Assembly (NCBI GenBank): GCA_021397835.1
Contig: JAJFZO010000235.1
Location: 248,001-312,000 of the forward strand
Reading direction: 5' to 3'
DNA: 64,000 bases
Source: Moringa oleifera
Taxonomy: Eukaryota > Streptophyta > Magnoliopsida > Brassicales > Moringaceae
In this document: positions 22,640-36,100 of the stretch, in pieces
Layout: each line of letters begins with the position of its first letter
Numbering within the stretch: the first letter of the stretch is position 1
Notes under the pieces: model-generated
Told to the model about the DNA's origin: nothing
Database searches by the model: none
What the model saw: the letters and a program-made list of their open reading frames with translations, nothing else
Position numbers and translations under genes: made by a program

Positions 22640-24620
22640 TCGAGTGCCATCGCATCCAAGCCGCTAAGCATGAAAAGTTTTGATAGCAAAGAATGAGTTT
22701 CCTATAGCAAGGGACATTGACGATGCATAGGAAGTAAGGGTGTCACACCATGGTCAGGCGGAGCGTGAGGCTCACTTGATGCTACGATCGATGATCATCT
22801 CGTCGATCATGCTATATAAAAATTCCATCTTGACATGCTAGAGTGTTAGGATCAATCGCTGCATCCATCGCCTTAAGGGATATTGATGATGCATAGGAAG
22901 TAAGGGTGTCACACCGTGGTCAAGCTGAGCGTGAGGCTCGCTTGACGCTACGATCGACGATCGTCTCGTCGATCATGCTGTACAAAAATTCCATCTTGAC
23001 ATGCTAGAGTGTTAGGATCAAATGCTGCATCCATCGCCTTAAGGGCCTATAGCAAAGCATTCTAGATGCTTAAAAATCCCCAAGTAGGTAGGCCCTCGTA
23101 TAACATGCATCATCATTAACTTTGCTAGCCACACCATTGATCTTCCATAATAAGATATAGGTTTTCGATAGCAAGGGACATCGATGAAGCCTTGGAAGCA
23201 GGGCATCACTGCATTCTCAGGCTAAGCGTGTGGCTCACTCGATGCTAATAGCCAATAATCATATCATTGGTCATGTTGTGCCAAAAGTCCGCCTTGGCAC
23301 CCTTGAGCATTAAGATCGACCCCCACATCCATTACCTTGAGGGCCTGCAACAAAGCACCCCACATAATAAAAAACCTTAAAAGATGTAGGCCCTCGTATA
23401 GCATGCATCATTGTTCATTTTGCAGCCCACATTGTCAAGCTTTGATAGAGAGGGCTGATCTTTTGATACCATGGGACATCAATAAGGAATTGGTAGTAGG
23501 GGTGTCACGCCATACCTAGGCTGAGTGTGTGGCTTATTTGATACCAATGCTGATAATGGTACTATCAATCGCACTGCACAAATAGTCACCTTGTTATACT
23601 TGAGCATTAAGATTTCGCGTCTATTGCCTCGAAGGCCTGTAGCAAAGCACTCCGCATGCTCAGGAATCCCTAGGTGGGTAGAACCTCGTATAGCATGCAT
23701 CATCATTAACTTTACTGCCAACATCGTCAAGCTTCAACAGTGAAAGATCAGTTTTTAATAGCAAGGGACATCAATGAGGCCTTGGTAGCAAGGATATCAT
23801 GCCATGCCCAAGCTGAGCATGTGGCTCACTCGATGCTAACAATTGATGATTATGCAAAAAGTTTGCCTTAACATGCTTAAACATTGGGATTAACCCCCTT
23901 GAGCCAATCGCCTCGAGGGCCTACACAAAGCACTTCACATGCTCAAAATTGTCTAATTGGGCAGACCCTCATATAGCATGTATCATCGTTAACTTTGCTA
24001 CCAGACAGATGGGCTTTAATGGTTAGGGATGAGTTTTTGATAGCAAGGGACAATGATGAGGCCTTAGCAACAAGGGTGTCATGCCATGCCCAAGGTGAGC
24101 GTGTGGCTTGCTCGATGCGAATAGCTAACCACTCTATCATCTATTGCGTTGCAGAAAGGGTCTTCGTTGGTAACCCTGAGCATTGGGATCAATCCCCATG
24201 TCCATCACTTCGAGGACCTACAGTAAAGCACTCTACATGATCAAAATTCCCAAGCGGGTAAGGCCTTATATAGCATTTATCATCATAAACTTTGTTGGCC
24301 ATACCATCAAGCTTCCATAGTGAGGGATGAGTTTTTGATAACAAGGGACATCGATGAGGCCTTGGCAATAAGGGTGTGACATTGTGCCTAGGTAGAATGT
24401 AAGGCTCGCTTGACGCTAACTATTGACGATCGTGTCTTTGATCTTGTTATACAAAGAGTCCGCCTCGGCAAGCCTAAGCGTTTGGATTAACCCTCATGTT
24501 CACTACCTCAAAGGCTTGTAGTGAAGTACTCAGTATGTTTAAAATTTCTCAAGTGGATAGGCCATTATATGGCAGGCATCATGATTAACTTTACTTCCTA
24601 CATCTTTGAGCTTGTCTAGC
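22640..24620. repeat. ~295-bp spacer repeats, array 1 (about 6.5 copies)
   Basis: Units share TTGATAGCAAGGGACATCGA, GAGGCCTTGGCA, AAGGGTGTCACGCCATGCCC, CACTCGATGCTAA, GGGCCTGCAGCAAAGCAC and GCATGCATCATCGTTAACTT. The last anchor occurs at about 23111, 23408, 23701, 23983, 24281 and 24580, giving a spacing of 283-299 bp. The first copies (about 22710-23040) include a near-identical 167-bp duplication. In the complete spacer at 40114-48284 the same repeat lies next to the 18S side, which identifies it as an rDNA spacer subrepeat. On the minus strand most units contain a TATAcgAGGG-like word. Open frames here are not genes. Confidence 0.9.
22724..23040. repeat. Recent 167-bp direct duplication within the ~295-bp array
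   Basis: The segment starting GCATAGGAAGTAAGGGTGTC at 22724 recurs at 22891. The two copies are much more alike than any other pair of units, sharing long blocks such as CCATCTTGACATGCTAGAGT. The duplicated segment ends at GCATCCATCGCCTTAAGGG. Confidence 0.85.
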
Positions 24621-24624
24621 ACAT

Positions 24625-24720
24625 TTTTGCTTATGATCCCATAATTTAACTCATTTCATTTCCCACATTTTTTCCTACTTCGTGGGCTATTGATTGAACA
24701 TGCCCATATTCATTGGCTGA
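24625..24720. other. Spacer linker block, copy 2
   Basis: Lies between the ~295-bp array and a partial ~900-bp unit. It contains CATAATTTAACTCATTTCAT, TTCCCACATTTTTTCC, TACTTCGTGGGCTATTGATT and GAACATGCCC, matching copies at 14005 and 43021. Confidence 0.75.
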
Positions 24721-25200
24721 CATCATCGGCACGTTGGTGCAGTGTTCCCTCTAGATGGCATAGAATGCATGCATGCTGCCCTGTCTAGTGTACCTGCAGC
24801 TACCCATGGTTACCTTAATAGTTTAGCATAGTTTAAGGCTACGGTCTAGTCTAGCTTTCCCATGTAATTAACATCCATAGCACGTGGGATTCCTCATAGC
24901 ATGTTTGCAGCTGGCTCGCATGGGGTGTTCTTGGCTTGGTTGGTGTGTTTTGTGCTATAACATGTTGGGCCTCACGTTCAATTTTTACATGCTAGGACAA
25001 CCGTGGTGAGCTTCTTATGCCCTTAGACTAGGCGACATAGCTCTCATGGCACGCTCGATGGGCATAGGATCGAAAGATGTTACAATGAGGGGCTAGCTCA
25101 TGTGGGGTGCCTTTAACTTGACTGGCGTGCTCTATACTACAGCACGCTAGGCCTTGAACCCATGCCGTCCCTTCTAAGGGTAGCTATGGCTTGCCTCTCG
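24721..25200. repeat. Partial ~900-bp spacer unit
   Basis: The GC-rich half of a ~900-bp unit, from GGCACGTTGGTGCAGTG through a first subrepeat. It is cut at GCTTGCCTCTCGT, where 26S sequence begins at about 25201. Confidence 0.8.
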
Positions 25201-26668
25201 TTAATCCATTCATGCCTGTCAGTAATTATATGATAAGCCATTTCACTACCTTAAGAGAGTCATAGTTACTCTTGTTGTTTACCTATGCTTGGTTAAATTT
25301 CTTCACTTTGGCATTTGAAGTATTGGGTAGAAATGACATGGCATGAGCATCTATAAGGACCATCGACGAGATTCATTTTGTCGACTTCCTTTTGCAACAT
25401 TATTCCATCAATGAGAGGCTGCTCACCTTACAGGCTTAATGTAGTTATAAGTATGATTAGGCATGGGAGGCATTTGATTATTTAAATTTTCAAGGGCCAT
25501 CAAGGGTGCACTGCAACAAGCAATGTGCGGTCCTCTTTTAATTGCTTAACATTACCTTCGATTGAGCTATTTCTAGGGGGTAGGTTGTTAAACAGAAAAG
25601 ATAACTCTTCTCGATGCCCTCGTTGATGTCTTTAGATTTGTTAACATTACTATTGATTGCCACATCCAGGTTTCAAAATTTTAATCAAATCCCTTTTCGA
25701 AGCTTGTGCTAAGGCGCTATCCAATGGGCTTCCCCTGTCTCTTAGGATTGACTAACCCATGTGTAAGTGATGTTCATATGGAACCTTTCCCTCTTCAGCC
25801 TTTAGAGTTCTCATTTGAATATTTGCTAGAACCACAAAGATGTACACAGATGGTCACTTCGCCCATGCTCGCTTCCTTCATTTTGTAGCAACCATCGCAG
25901 CCACCTACTCATTAGGGCTTGACCCTTGCCCCAATAGTCGCGTATAGGTCGCGCACTTCATTGCCATCTGTTTTTTAGGCTAGTTAATTCAGTACGTGAG
26001 TTATTACATACTCCTTAGCGAATATAGACTTCCATGACCACTATCCTACTGTCTTAATCAGCTAACAACCTTTATTGGTTTTAGGTTCGTGCGCAATTGG
26101 GCACTCAAACTCAGCTTTTGGTTCATCTTGCATCACTAGTTTTGCTTACCAAAAATGGCCCACTTAGAGTTCTCAATTCCGTAGGACAACTCAAATAAGC
26201 AAATGCTCGATCTTGCATATTTGAAGTTTGAGAACAGATCAAGGGCATTATGCCTCCGATGCCTCTGATTTTCAATAGAACTCACATATGAACTCTAGCT
26301 ATCATAAGGGAAACTTCGAAGGGAACCAGCTACTAGACAGTTCGATTAGTCTTTTGCCCCTGTCCCCAAGTCAGACAAACGATTTGCATGTTAATATCGC
26401 TATAGGATTCCATAAGAGTTTCGTCTAGCTTTGCCTTCCTTAAGCATAGTTTACCATCTTTTGAGTCCTAACATGCATGCTCACACTTGAACCCTTCTTC
26501 TATGATCAAGGTCGATCTGTGGTGCACCCGCAAGGGTTCCACCTATTAACTTCCTTGCAAGTTATGGGTTTACTTGCCTATTCACTCGCATGTATGTCAG
26601 ACTTCTTGGTTCGTGCTTTTAGATGGGTTGAATGGGGAGCTCATTCATTGAAACCAGGAGAACGTAGG
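25201..26668 (-). pseudogene. 26S rRNA pseudogene, middle ~1.45 kb, minus strand
   Basis: Minus-strand 26S running from about nt 2050 (at 25201) back to about nt 600 (at 26668). Plus-strand landmarks (reverse complements) are AATCCATTCATGC, ACCTTAAGAGAGTCATAGTT, AGAAAAGATAACTCTTC, TTTGCTTACCAAAAATGGCC, GGTTCGTGCGCAATTGGGCA, AGGGAACCAGCTACTAGACA and CGCATGTATGTCAGACTTC. All are strongly conserved positions in plant 26S. Many C/T and G/A substitutions and small deletions are present. Both ends are junctions with spacer repeats, so it is a fragment moved into the satellite. Confidence 0.93.
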
Positions 26669-27170
26669 TACCAAAGCACATTGCTTAGCATAAATGGCAC
26701 TCCCTTTGTCGCGGTACAATGGGCCTTGTGTCCTTGTCGTGCCTACTACGAGGAAACCTTGGCTTACCTCCCGTGGCCTTGGACTAGGTCATGTAACACT
26801 TGTGGCACCCTCATTGGGCACACAATCGAGCGTCATAGCAACGAAGGGCTATCAAATGTGGGTGCTCTTAGCTTAGAAGGCACATCTTGTGCAGTAACAT
26901 GTTGGGCCTTATAGCTATGTTGTGCATGCTTAGGGTAGCTTTAGCTTGTCTTCCATAGGTGAAGTGATACTTAAGGCATGCTCGTTGGGCACATGATTGA
27001 AGGACATAGCGATGAGGGGCTAGCTCGTGTGGGGTGCTCTTTGCATAGCTAGTGCACCATATGCATCGGTATGTTGGGCCTTGTCCCTTTACTGTGCCTT
27101 CTAGAGGCAACGATTACTTGCCTCTCACACCTTTGGACTAGGTGATACGGCACTCGTCAGACGCTAGTTG
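26669..27170. repeat. ~200-bp spacer subrepeats
   Basis: About two and a half copies of the ~200-bp GC-rich subrepeat (cores GGGCCTTGTGTCC, CTCATTGGGCACACAATCGA and GAGGGGCTAGCTCGTGTGGG) between the 26S fragment and the first full ~900-bp unit. Confidence 0.8.
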
Positions 27171-30100
27171 GGCACACGATTGAGACATGTGGTGATAAGG
27201 GGCTGGTTCGCATGGGGATATCTTAGCTTTGCAAGCACGCCTTACGCTAGGCCATGTGCCCTTGCCATATGCGCTGGGTTTCCCATGCTGAGTGCCTACC
27301 CATGTCGGTGGGCAGTGGAGAAGCATACATGGCCTATGAATGTCCATCTAGTAGGTATACCATTGCCTCCTAAAGAATCATAAATGAATGTTCACTTTAG
27401 AGAAGAGAAAACATCAATATGTTTGAGCCTTCATAATAGGTCTAAAAAATTGTTCATAAGAAGTTTGTGTAGATATAAAAAATAATGAGAATTACCAATG
27501 CAAAAATTTCAAAGTTTCTTGAGTATTCATTTTTTTTAAAAAAAAATTTGTATAATTGAAAATTCAAACAATCAAGAAAAATAGTCCATGAGTCAGAATG
27601 CTCCCAAATTTAAGGGGCAAAGTCCTATTGAATTGCAGCATTTATTTGAGTCATCTCTTGAGCAATTCAACAACCAAAACACCATCAATTCATAAGAAGT
27701 TCATAAATGGTCCAGGGCATGCATGCTGCCTTGTCTGGCGCACCTACAACCACCCATGGTTGCCTTGAGAGTCCAACACAGATTGGGGCCACGATCTAGC
27801 CCAGCTAGCACATGAAATCAATTCCCACAACATGTGAATGCCTTACATTGAGCTTGTAACTTGCTTGCTTAGAGTGTGTTTGGCTTAGTTGGCATGCTTT
27901 ATGCTATAACGCGTTGGGCCTTGTGCCAACACCATGCTTATTAAGGACAATCGTCACTAGCCTCCCATGCCCTTGGATAAGTAATGTGACGCTCATGGCA
28001 TGCTCGTTGACCGCACAATCGAGGGACATAACATAGAGGGGTAGGCTCAATGGGGCTCTCTTGGCTTTGTCGGCATGCCTTATGGCGAAACAGGTTAGGC
28101 CTTGCGCTTATGCCATGTGCCTTGAGTTTCCCACCCCCATCGAATGCCCACGCATTGCCTGTGAGCAACCATCAAGCAAGTGAGCTCTTCCTTCTTAAAG
28201 GGTATTAAATTTGAAATCATTTGTAGCTAGAGGAAATAATAATATGTTTCAACCATCATAATGGGTGTAAAAATTTATGTACAAGGAATTTTAAGCTTAA
28301 ATTTTGCACAGATGTAGAGACTAATCAAATCTACCAACCCAAAAAATTTCATAATTTTTTGACAATCTAATTTTTTTATGAATTTTATACAGCCAAAAAT
28401 TTTTTAAAAAATAAAAAATAGCTTGTGGGTTAGAACGCTCCCAAGTTTACGAGGAAAACATCTAATGAATTGTATGATTTATTTGTGTCATTTCTAGAGC
28501 AATTCAACAATCAAAAGATCATCAATTTACAAATTACTCGCAATTAGGCATTTCGGCCAGCATGTTAGTGCAGCATTGCCTTTTGATGGCCTAAGGTGCA
28601 TGCATGCTACGCTGTCTAGTGCACGTGCAGCCAGCCATGGCTGCCTCGAGAGTCCAGCACAGCTTAGGCCTATGGTCTAGCCTAGATAACCCATTTAATC
28701 AATAACCATAGCATATGCGGCACCTCATAACGTGCTTGCAGCTTGGTTATGTGGGGTGCCTCTTAGCTTGGCTACTGCACCTTGTACTATAGCACAGCAC
28801 CATGCCTACTAGGGACAACTATCTCGTGCCTTTAGACCAGGTGGTGTGATGCTTATGGCATGCTTGTTAGGCACACGATATAAGGATGTAGCGACAATGG
28901 GTTGGCTTGCATGAGGCTCTCCTAATTTGGCTAATAAACCTTATACCGTAGCGCACTAGGCCTTGGGCCTATGCCATGTGCGCTAGGTTTGCCATGCCCA
29001 ACGCTTGCCTGTGTGGGTAGGAAGGTGGGGGAGCAAGCATGGCCCATGGATACCCATAAAGTAGGTGAGCTTTTCCCCATTATAGAGTCTTAAATGAAAA
29101 TTCCTTCTGGGAGGAGGAAACTTCAATATGTCTTAGCCATCATAATGGGTCTAAACACTTATTCACAAGGATTTTTTAAATAAAAATTTGCATTGATGTA
29201 TACAATAATTACGTCTGCCAATACAAAAAAATTTAAAATTTCCTAAGCATCCAATTTTTTTTAAGAATTTTATATAACTAAAAATTCAAAAAAAAAATAA
29301 AGAAAAACAGCCCCTTAAGTTAGAACGCTCCCAAAACTGAAGGGAAAGACTCCTAATGAATTTTTTGCTGTACTTATGTCATTTTTATAGCAATTTAATA
29401 ATCAAAAGACCATCAATTCACAAAACGTTTGGAATTGGGCATTATAGCTAACACATTGGTGCAGTGTTACCTCTGGGTGGCCCAAGGGGCATACATGCTA
29501 CCCTCGCTAGTGTATGTGCAACCACCCATGGCTACTTTGAGAGTCTAACATAGCTTGGGGCCGTGGTCTTGCACAACTAGCCCATGTCAACAACATCCAT
29601 AGTATGTTCAATGCCTCACAACATACTTGTGGCATGCTTGCATGGGGCGCTTTTGGCCTAGTTAGCATGCCTTATGCTACAGCATGATGGGCCTTGATCT
29701 CATGTCGTGCCTACTAGGGGTAGCTGTAGCCAGCCTTCGATGCCCATGGACCAGGCGTAACACTCATGGCATGCTTATTGGCACATGATCGAGGGATATA
29801 ATGATGAGGAGCTAGCTTGTATAAGGCTCTCTTGGCTTGGTTGGGGCGCTTTATGCTGCAGTATACTAGGCCTTGCGTCAATGCCATGAGCACTAGGTTT
29901 TTCCCACTCCCATCTTTGGCCCATGTGGGTGGCTAAGAGGGAGCATGCATGGCCTTTAAACGCCAACCAAGTGGGCGAGCTCCTACTCCCTAAAGAATGT
30001 TAATTGAAAATTCACTTTCTTGACTAGGAAACATCAATATATCTTAGCCATCATGGGTCTAAAAAATTATTTACAAGAGGTTTTCAGCTAAAATATTACG

Positions 30101-33100
30101 TAGATGTAGAGAATAATCAAATCTATAAACATAATTTTCTAAGTATCTAATTTGTTTTTGAATTTTATGTAGTAAATATTGAAAAAATCATAAAAATAGC
30201 TCGTGAGTTCGGATGCTCCCAAATTTGAAGGGTAGACTCCTAATTAATCGAATGTGTTTGAGCCATTTCTGAAGCAATTCATCAATCAAAAGACCAAATT
30301 TCATAAAAAGTTTGCAACTAGGCATTATGGCTAGCATATTGGTGTAGGATGGCGTCTAGATGGCCTACAATGCATGCATGCTGCCATGTCCAATGCACCT
30401 ACAGCCACCCCTAAATGCCTTAAGAGTTCCACATAGCTTGGGGTGAAGGTCTAGCTTAACTAGCCCATGTAATCAACACTTACAGCATGCGAAATACCTC
30501 ACAGCATGCTTGCGACTTGCTTGCGTGAGGTGCTCTTGGCTTTGCTGGCACGCCTTATGCTACAGAATGCTGGGCCTTGCACTCATGCCATGTCTACAAG
30601 GAGTAGCCACAACTTACCTTCCATTCCCTTGGACCAGGCGACACGGTGCTTATGGCACATTCGCTGGGCACACGATATAATGATGTGGTGAAAAAAGGTT
30701 GGCTCACGCAAGGCTTTCTTGGGTTATTTGGCGCGCCTTGTGCGACAACACTTGGGCCTTACATCCACACCATGTGCATTCTGTTTCCCATACATGTGTG
30801 CTAGGTTTCCCATGCCTAGCACTTGCCTATATGGGTGGGCATGGGTGGAGCACGCATAGCTTAGCTAGCATAAGGGTGCTCTTGGCTTAGCTAGCAAGCC
30901 TTGCACTACAACACCGTAAGCCTTGCACCCATGCCATACTTGTTGGGGACAGCTATGGCTAGGCATCCAGTGCCTCTAGACCAGGCAACGCGACACTTAT
31001 GGCATGCTCATTAGGCACAGATCAGAGGACATAGCGATAAGGGGCTAGCTTGCGAGGGGCTCTCTTAGCTTGGCTGATGCCTTATGCTGCAGCATGTTGA
31101 GCGTTACACCCATGCAATGTGCACTGGGTTTCCTATTCCAAGTGCCTACCCATGTATATGTGTAGAGGGGAGCACACGCATGGCTCATGAACACCCACCA
31201 AGCAGGTGCAGTCTTCCCCCTAAAGAGCCTTAAATGAAAACCATTTTTGGAAAGAGTAAACATTAATTTGTCTAAGCTATCATAATGGGTCTAAAAAATT
31301 ATTTTTGAGAAGTTTTGAGCTGAAATTTTGTGTTGAAGTAAAGAATAATCAGATCTACCAACACAAACAATTCAAAAATTTTTTGAGCATCCAATTTTTT
31401 CCATGAATTTTATACACCCAAAAATTCCAAAAAATCATGAAAAATTTCGTGTGAATTGAAATACTCCCAAATTTGAACGGCAGACTCCTAATATATTGCA
31501 TGGTTTATTTAAGTCATTTTTGTAGTAATTTAATAACCAAAAGGCCATCAATTCATAAAAAAGTTTGCAACTGGGCGTTTTGATGAGCACGTTAATGCAG
31601 CATTACCTATAGATTGCTTTAAATGCATGCATGTTGCCTTGTGCAATGCACCTACAGCCACAGATGGCAGCTGTGAGAGTCTATTATAGCTTGAGGCCAT
31701 GGTTTAGCCTAACTAGCTTAAATAATGAACAGTCATAGCATGTCTGATGCCTCACAGCATTCTAACGGCTTGGTTTGCATGAGGTGCTCTTGGCTTGGCT
31801 GGCACGCCTTGTCCTACAGCACGCTAGGCTTTGTGCAAATGTCATCCCTGTTGAGGGTAGTCATGGGTAGCCTTCAGGGCCCTTTGACCAGATGACTCGG
31901 TCCTAGTGGCACAATCGCTAAGCATAAGATATAGGGACTTAACGACGAGGGGCTCGCTCAAGTAGTGCTCTCTTAGCTTGGCTGACGCACCTAGTGCCAG
32001 AGCATGCTTGACCTCGAGCCCATTGCATGCATGCTAGATTTCCCGCACCCAGTACTTGCCCACATCGGTGGGCACAGGTGGAGCACGCATGGCTCATGAT
32101 TGCCCAGGAAGCAAGTGAGCTCCTCCCTTTTAAAGAGTCTTAAATGAAAATTCATTTTCGATAAAAAGAAACATCAATATGTTTGAACTATCATAATGGG
32201 TCTAAAATTTTAAGGCATTTTGAGCTAAAATTTTATTCAGTTTAATAGAATAACCAAATCTACCACACAAAAAATTTTAGGAAGTTTTAATCATCTAATT
32301 TTTTTAAAAAAATTTATACATATGAATATTCAAAAAATCATGAAAAATAGTGCGCATATTGGAATGCTCCCAAATTTGAAAAGCTGACTCTTAATAAATT
32401 GCATGATTTATTTGAGATATTTTCAACGAAATTAAACTATTAAAAAATTATCAATTCATAAAAAGTTTATAACTAGGTATTGCGACTAATATGTTAATGC
32501 AGCGTTGCTTCTAAATGGCCTAGTATGCATGCATGCTGCCTTGTTTAGTGCACCTTCAGCCACCTATAGCTGTTGTGAGACTCTAGTATAGCTTTGGACC
32601 ATGGTCTAGCATAGCTAGACCATCAAATTGACCCCCATAACACGAGTAATGCTTGACAATGTGCTTACGGCTTGCTTGCATGGGGTGTTCTTAGCTTGGT
32701 TAGCACACCTCGTGCTATAGCACGTTAGGCATTCTAACCATGTCATGCCTAATGGAGGTAGGTATGGCTAGCCTCTTGTGCCTTAAGACCATCTGATGGC
32801 ACCAGTGGCACACTCACTTAGTATAGATCAAAGAATGTAGTGATAGGAGGCAAGCTCGTATGGCGCTCTCTTAGTTTGGATGACACGCCTTATGCCATAG
32901 CATGCTAGGCCTTGCGCCCATGCGATGCGCATTGAGTTTCTCACGCCTAGCGGCTACTCATGTGGGAGGACTAAGGGGGAGCGCACATGGCCCATGAACG
33001 CCCCCCAGTAAGATAGTTCCTCCCCTCCAAAGGTCTTAAATGAAAATTCACTTCCAAGAAGCAAAAACATTAACATATTTGAGTCATCATAAAAGGTCTA

Positions 33101-36100
33101 AAAAAATTATTTATAAGTAGTTTTGGGCTTAAATTTTGCCCAAATTTAGAGAATAATCATATCTTTAAATTCAAAATTTTCACAATATTTTAAGCATCTA
33201 ATTTTTTTAATGAATTTTATGTGGCCAAAAACTCAAAAAATCATGAAAAATAGCAACTGAGTTAGAATGCTCCCAAATTTGAAAGACATACTCTTAATGA
33301 ATTGCATGATTTATTTGAGTTATTACTTGATTTATTCAAGTTATTGTTAAAGCAATTCAACAATCCAAAGATAAGCAATTCAACAATTCAGAAAAAGTTC
33401 ACAAATTAGGCATTATTGCCAGTACATTGGTGCGGCGTTGCCTTTAGATGGCCTACAGTGGATGCATACTACCATGTCCAATGCACCTGCAGCCACCCCT
33501 GGATGCCCTAAGAGTCAAGTATGGCATGGAGCCATGCTCTAGCATAACTAGCCCATGTAATCAACACCCACGGCATGGCCGACACCTCATAGTATGCTTG
33601 CAGCTTACATCATATGCTTTTGGCTTGACCGACGAGCCTTGTGCTATAGCACGCTGGGTCTTGTGGCCATGCCAATTCTACTAGAGGTAGCCACGGTTGA
33701 CCTCCCATGCCATTGCATTGGGTAACATGATGCATGTGGCACGCTTGCTTGGCACACGATATAAGGACACAGTGATGAGGGGCTAGCTCACATGGCTCTT
33801 TGGGCTTTGTCGGCGCGCCTTGTGTCGCAACATGTTGGGCCTTGCGCCCATGCTATATGCACTGGGTTTGCCACGCCCAGCACCTACCTATGTTGGTGGG
33901 CATGGGTGGAGCACGCATGGCTCATGAACACCAACCAAGCAGGTGAGCTTCTTCCCCTTAAAGAGTCTTAAATGAAAATTCACTTTTGGTAGGAGGAAAC
34001 ATCAATACGTTTGGGTCACAAAAATGGGTCTAAAAAATTATGTAGAAATAGTTGTGTGCTTAAATTTTGCACAGATATAAAGAATAATCAAATATACCAG
34101 CATAAAAAATTGAAAATTTTTTTGAGCATCTAGTTTTGTTTAATGAATTTTTATACAACCAAAAATTCAAAAAAAAATCATCAAAAATAGCCCGCAAGAT
34201 GGAATGCTCCCATATTTAGCGGGTAAGCTTCGAATGAATTGTATGATTTATTTGATTCATTTCTAGAGACATTCAACAATTAAAACACCATCAATTCACA
34301 AAAAGGCATTTGGCTAACACGTCGATGCAGCGTTGCCTCTAGATGGCCCAATGTAACTGCATGCTACCCTACATAGTGCACTTGTAGCCACCCATGGGTG
34401 CCCTAAGCATCTAGCACAACTTGGGGCCATGGTCTAGCCCAGCTAGCCCATATAATCAACAGCTACAGCATGTGCAACACTTCACAACATGCTTGCAACT
34501 TGCTTGTGTAGGGCACTCTTGGCTTGGAGGCATTTTTGGCTTGGCTAGAGTGCCTTGTGCTACCGCACCTTGGGCCTTACCCCATGCAGGATTTGTTGGG
34601 GAAAACAATGGCTAGGCTCCTGTGCCTTTAGACTAGGTGACACAGTGCTCATGACATACTCACTGGGCACATGATCAAAGGACATGTGACGAGGAGCAGA
34701 CTCGCATAACGCTTTATTGGCTTTGCTAGCATGGCTTATGCTGCGGAATGCGGAGCCTTGCGCCCATGCCATGTGTGCTAGGTTTCCAATGCCGAGTGCC
34801 TGCCCATGTATGTGTGCAAGAGGGGAGTATGCATGACCGATGAATACTCACCGAATAGGTGAGCTCCTCCTTCTAAAAAGTCTTAAATGGATATCATTCA
34901 CAAGGGGCAAAAACATCATTATGTTTGAGTCATGATAATGGGTCTAAAAAATTATTTAAAAGAAGTTTTGAGCTAATATTTTATGCTGATGTAAAGAATA
35001 ATTAAACCTGCTAACATAAACAATTTCAAAATTTTTTGAGCATCTAATTTTTTTTCATGAGTTTTACACTTAAAAATTAAAAGAATCATGAAAAATAGTG
35101 CCTGAGTTGAAAAGCTCTTAAATTTTAGGTGCACACTTCTAATAGATGGCATGATTTATTTGAGTTATTTCTAGAATAATTTAGCAATCAAAAGATCATC
35201 AATTCATAAAACATTCGCAACTAGGCATTGCGACCAACTTGTTGGTGCAATATTGCCTTTAGATGGCCTTGGGTGCATGCATGCTACCCTGTCTAGTGCA
35301 CCTGTAGCCACCCATGGTAGCCTTGAGAGTCTAGCATAGCTTGGCGCCATGGTCTAGCCCAACTAGCCCGAACACCCATTACATGTGCCATGCCTCACAG
35401 CATTTGCTTGCTAACATGAGCACTCTTGGCTTTGCTGTGCGCTTAATGCTATAGCGCAGTAGGCCTTGCACCCATGTCATCATTAGGCAACACAGTGCTT
35501 ATGGCATGCTCGCTTGGCATATGATATAGGGACACAGTGACGAAGGGTTGGCTCATGGGGTCCTTTTGGCTTGGCTGGTGCCCTTAGTGACGTAATACAT
35601 TAGGCCTTGTACCAATGGAATATGGGCTAAAATTCTCATGCCCAGTTCCTCCCCATGTGGGTGGGCAGGGGTGGAGCATGCATGGCCCGTGAATGCCAAC
35701 CAAGTAGGTGAACTCATCCATCCTAAAGAGTCTTAAATGAAAATTCATTCCCAACAAAAGGAAACATCAATATGTTTTAGCCATCATAAGGGTCTAAGAA
35801 ATCATTTACACGAGTTTTGTGTTGAAACTCTACGTAGTTATAGAGAATAATCAAACCTATAAACATTAAATTTCCAATTTTTTATGAATTTCATGCCCAA
35901 AAAAATCTAGAAAAATGGTCAATGAATTGGAATGTTCTTAAATTTAAGGGGCAGACTCTAACGAATTGTTTGATTTATTTGAGTCAGTTTTTAAGAAATT
36001 CAACAATCAAAACACCGCCAATTCACAAAAAATTGCAACTAGACATTGTAGTAAGCATGTTAGTCCGGCATTGCCTCTGAATGGCCTAATATGCACGCAT

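Noticed and set aside
22343..22696. Overlapping small membrane-like frames on both strands
   Set aside because: Short, hydrophobic because of T-rich sequence, not conserved in any way I can see.
22640..24620. Regular ~295-bp repetition considered as a CRISPR-like array
   Set aside because: Units are long, contiguous and diverged with no repeat-spacer structure, and the context is a plant nuclear rDNA spacer.
26477..26914. 145-codon plus-strand frame, the longest in the window
   Set aside because: Its first half is the antisense of 26S rRNA and its second half is ~200-bp spacer subrepeat. It crosses a junction and is not a gene.
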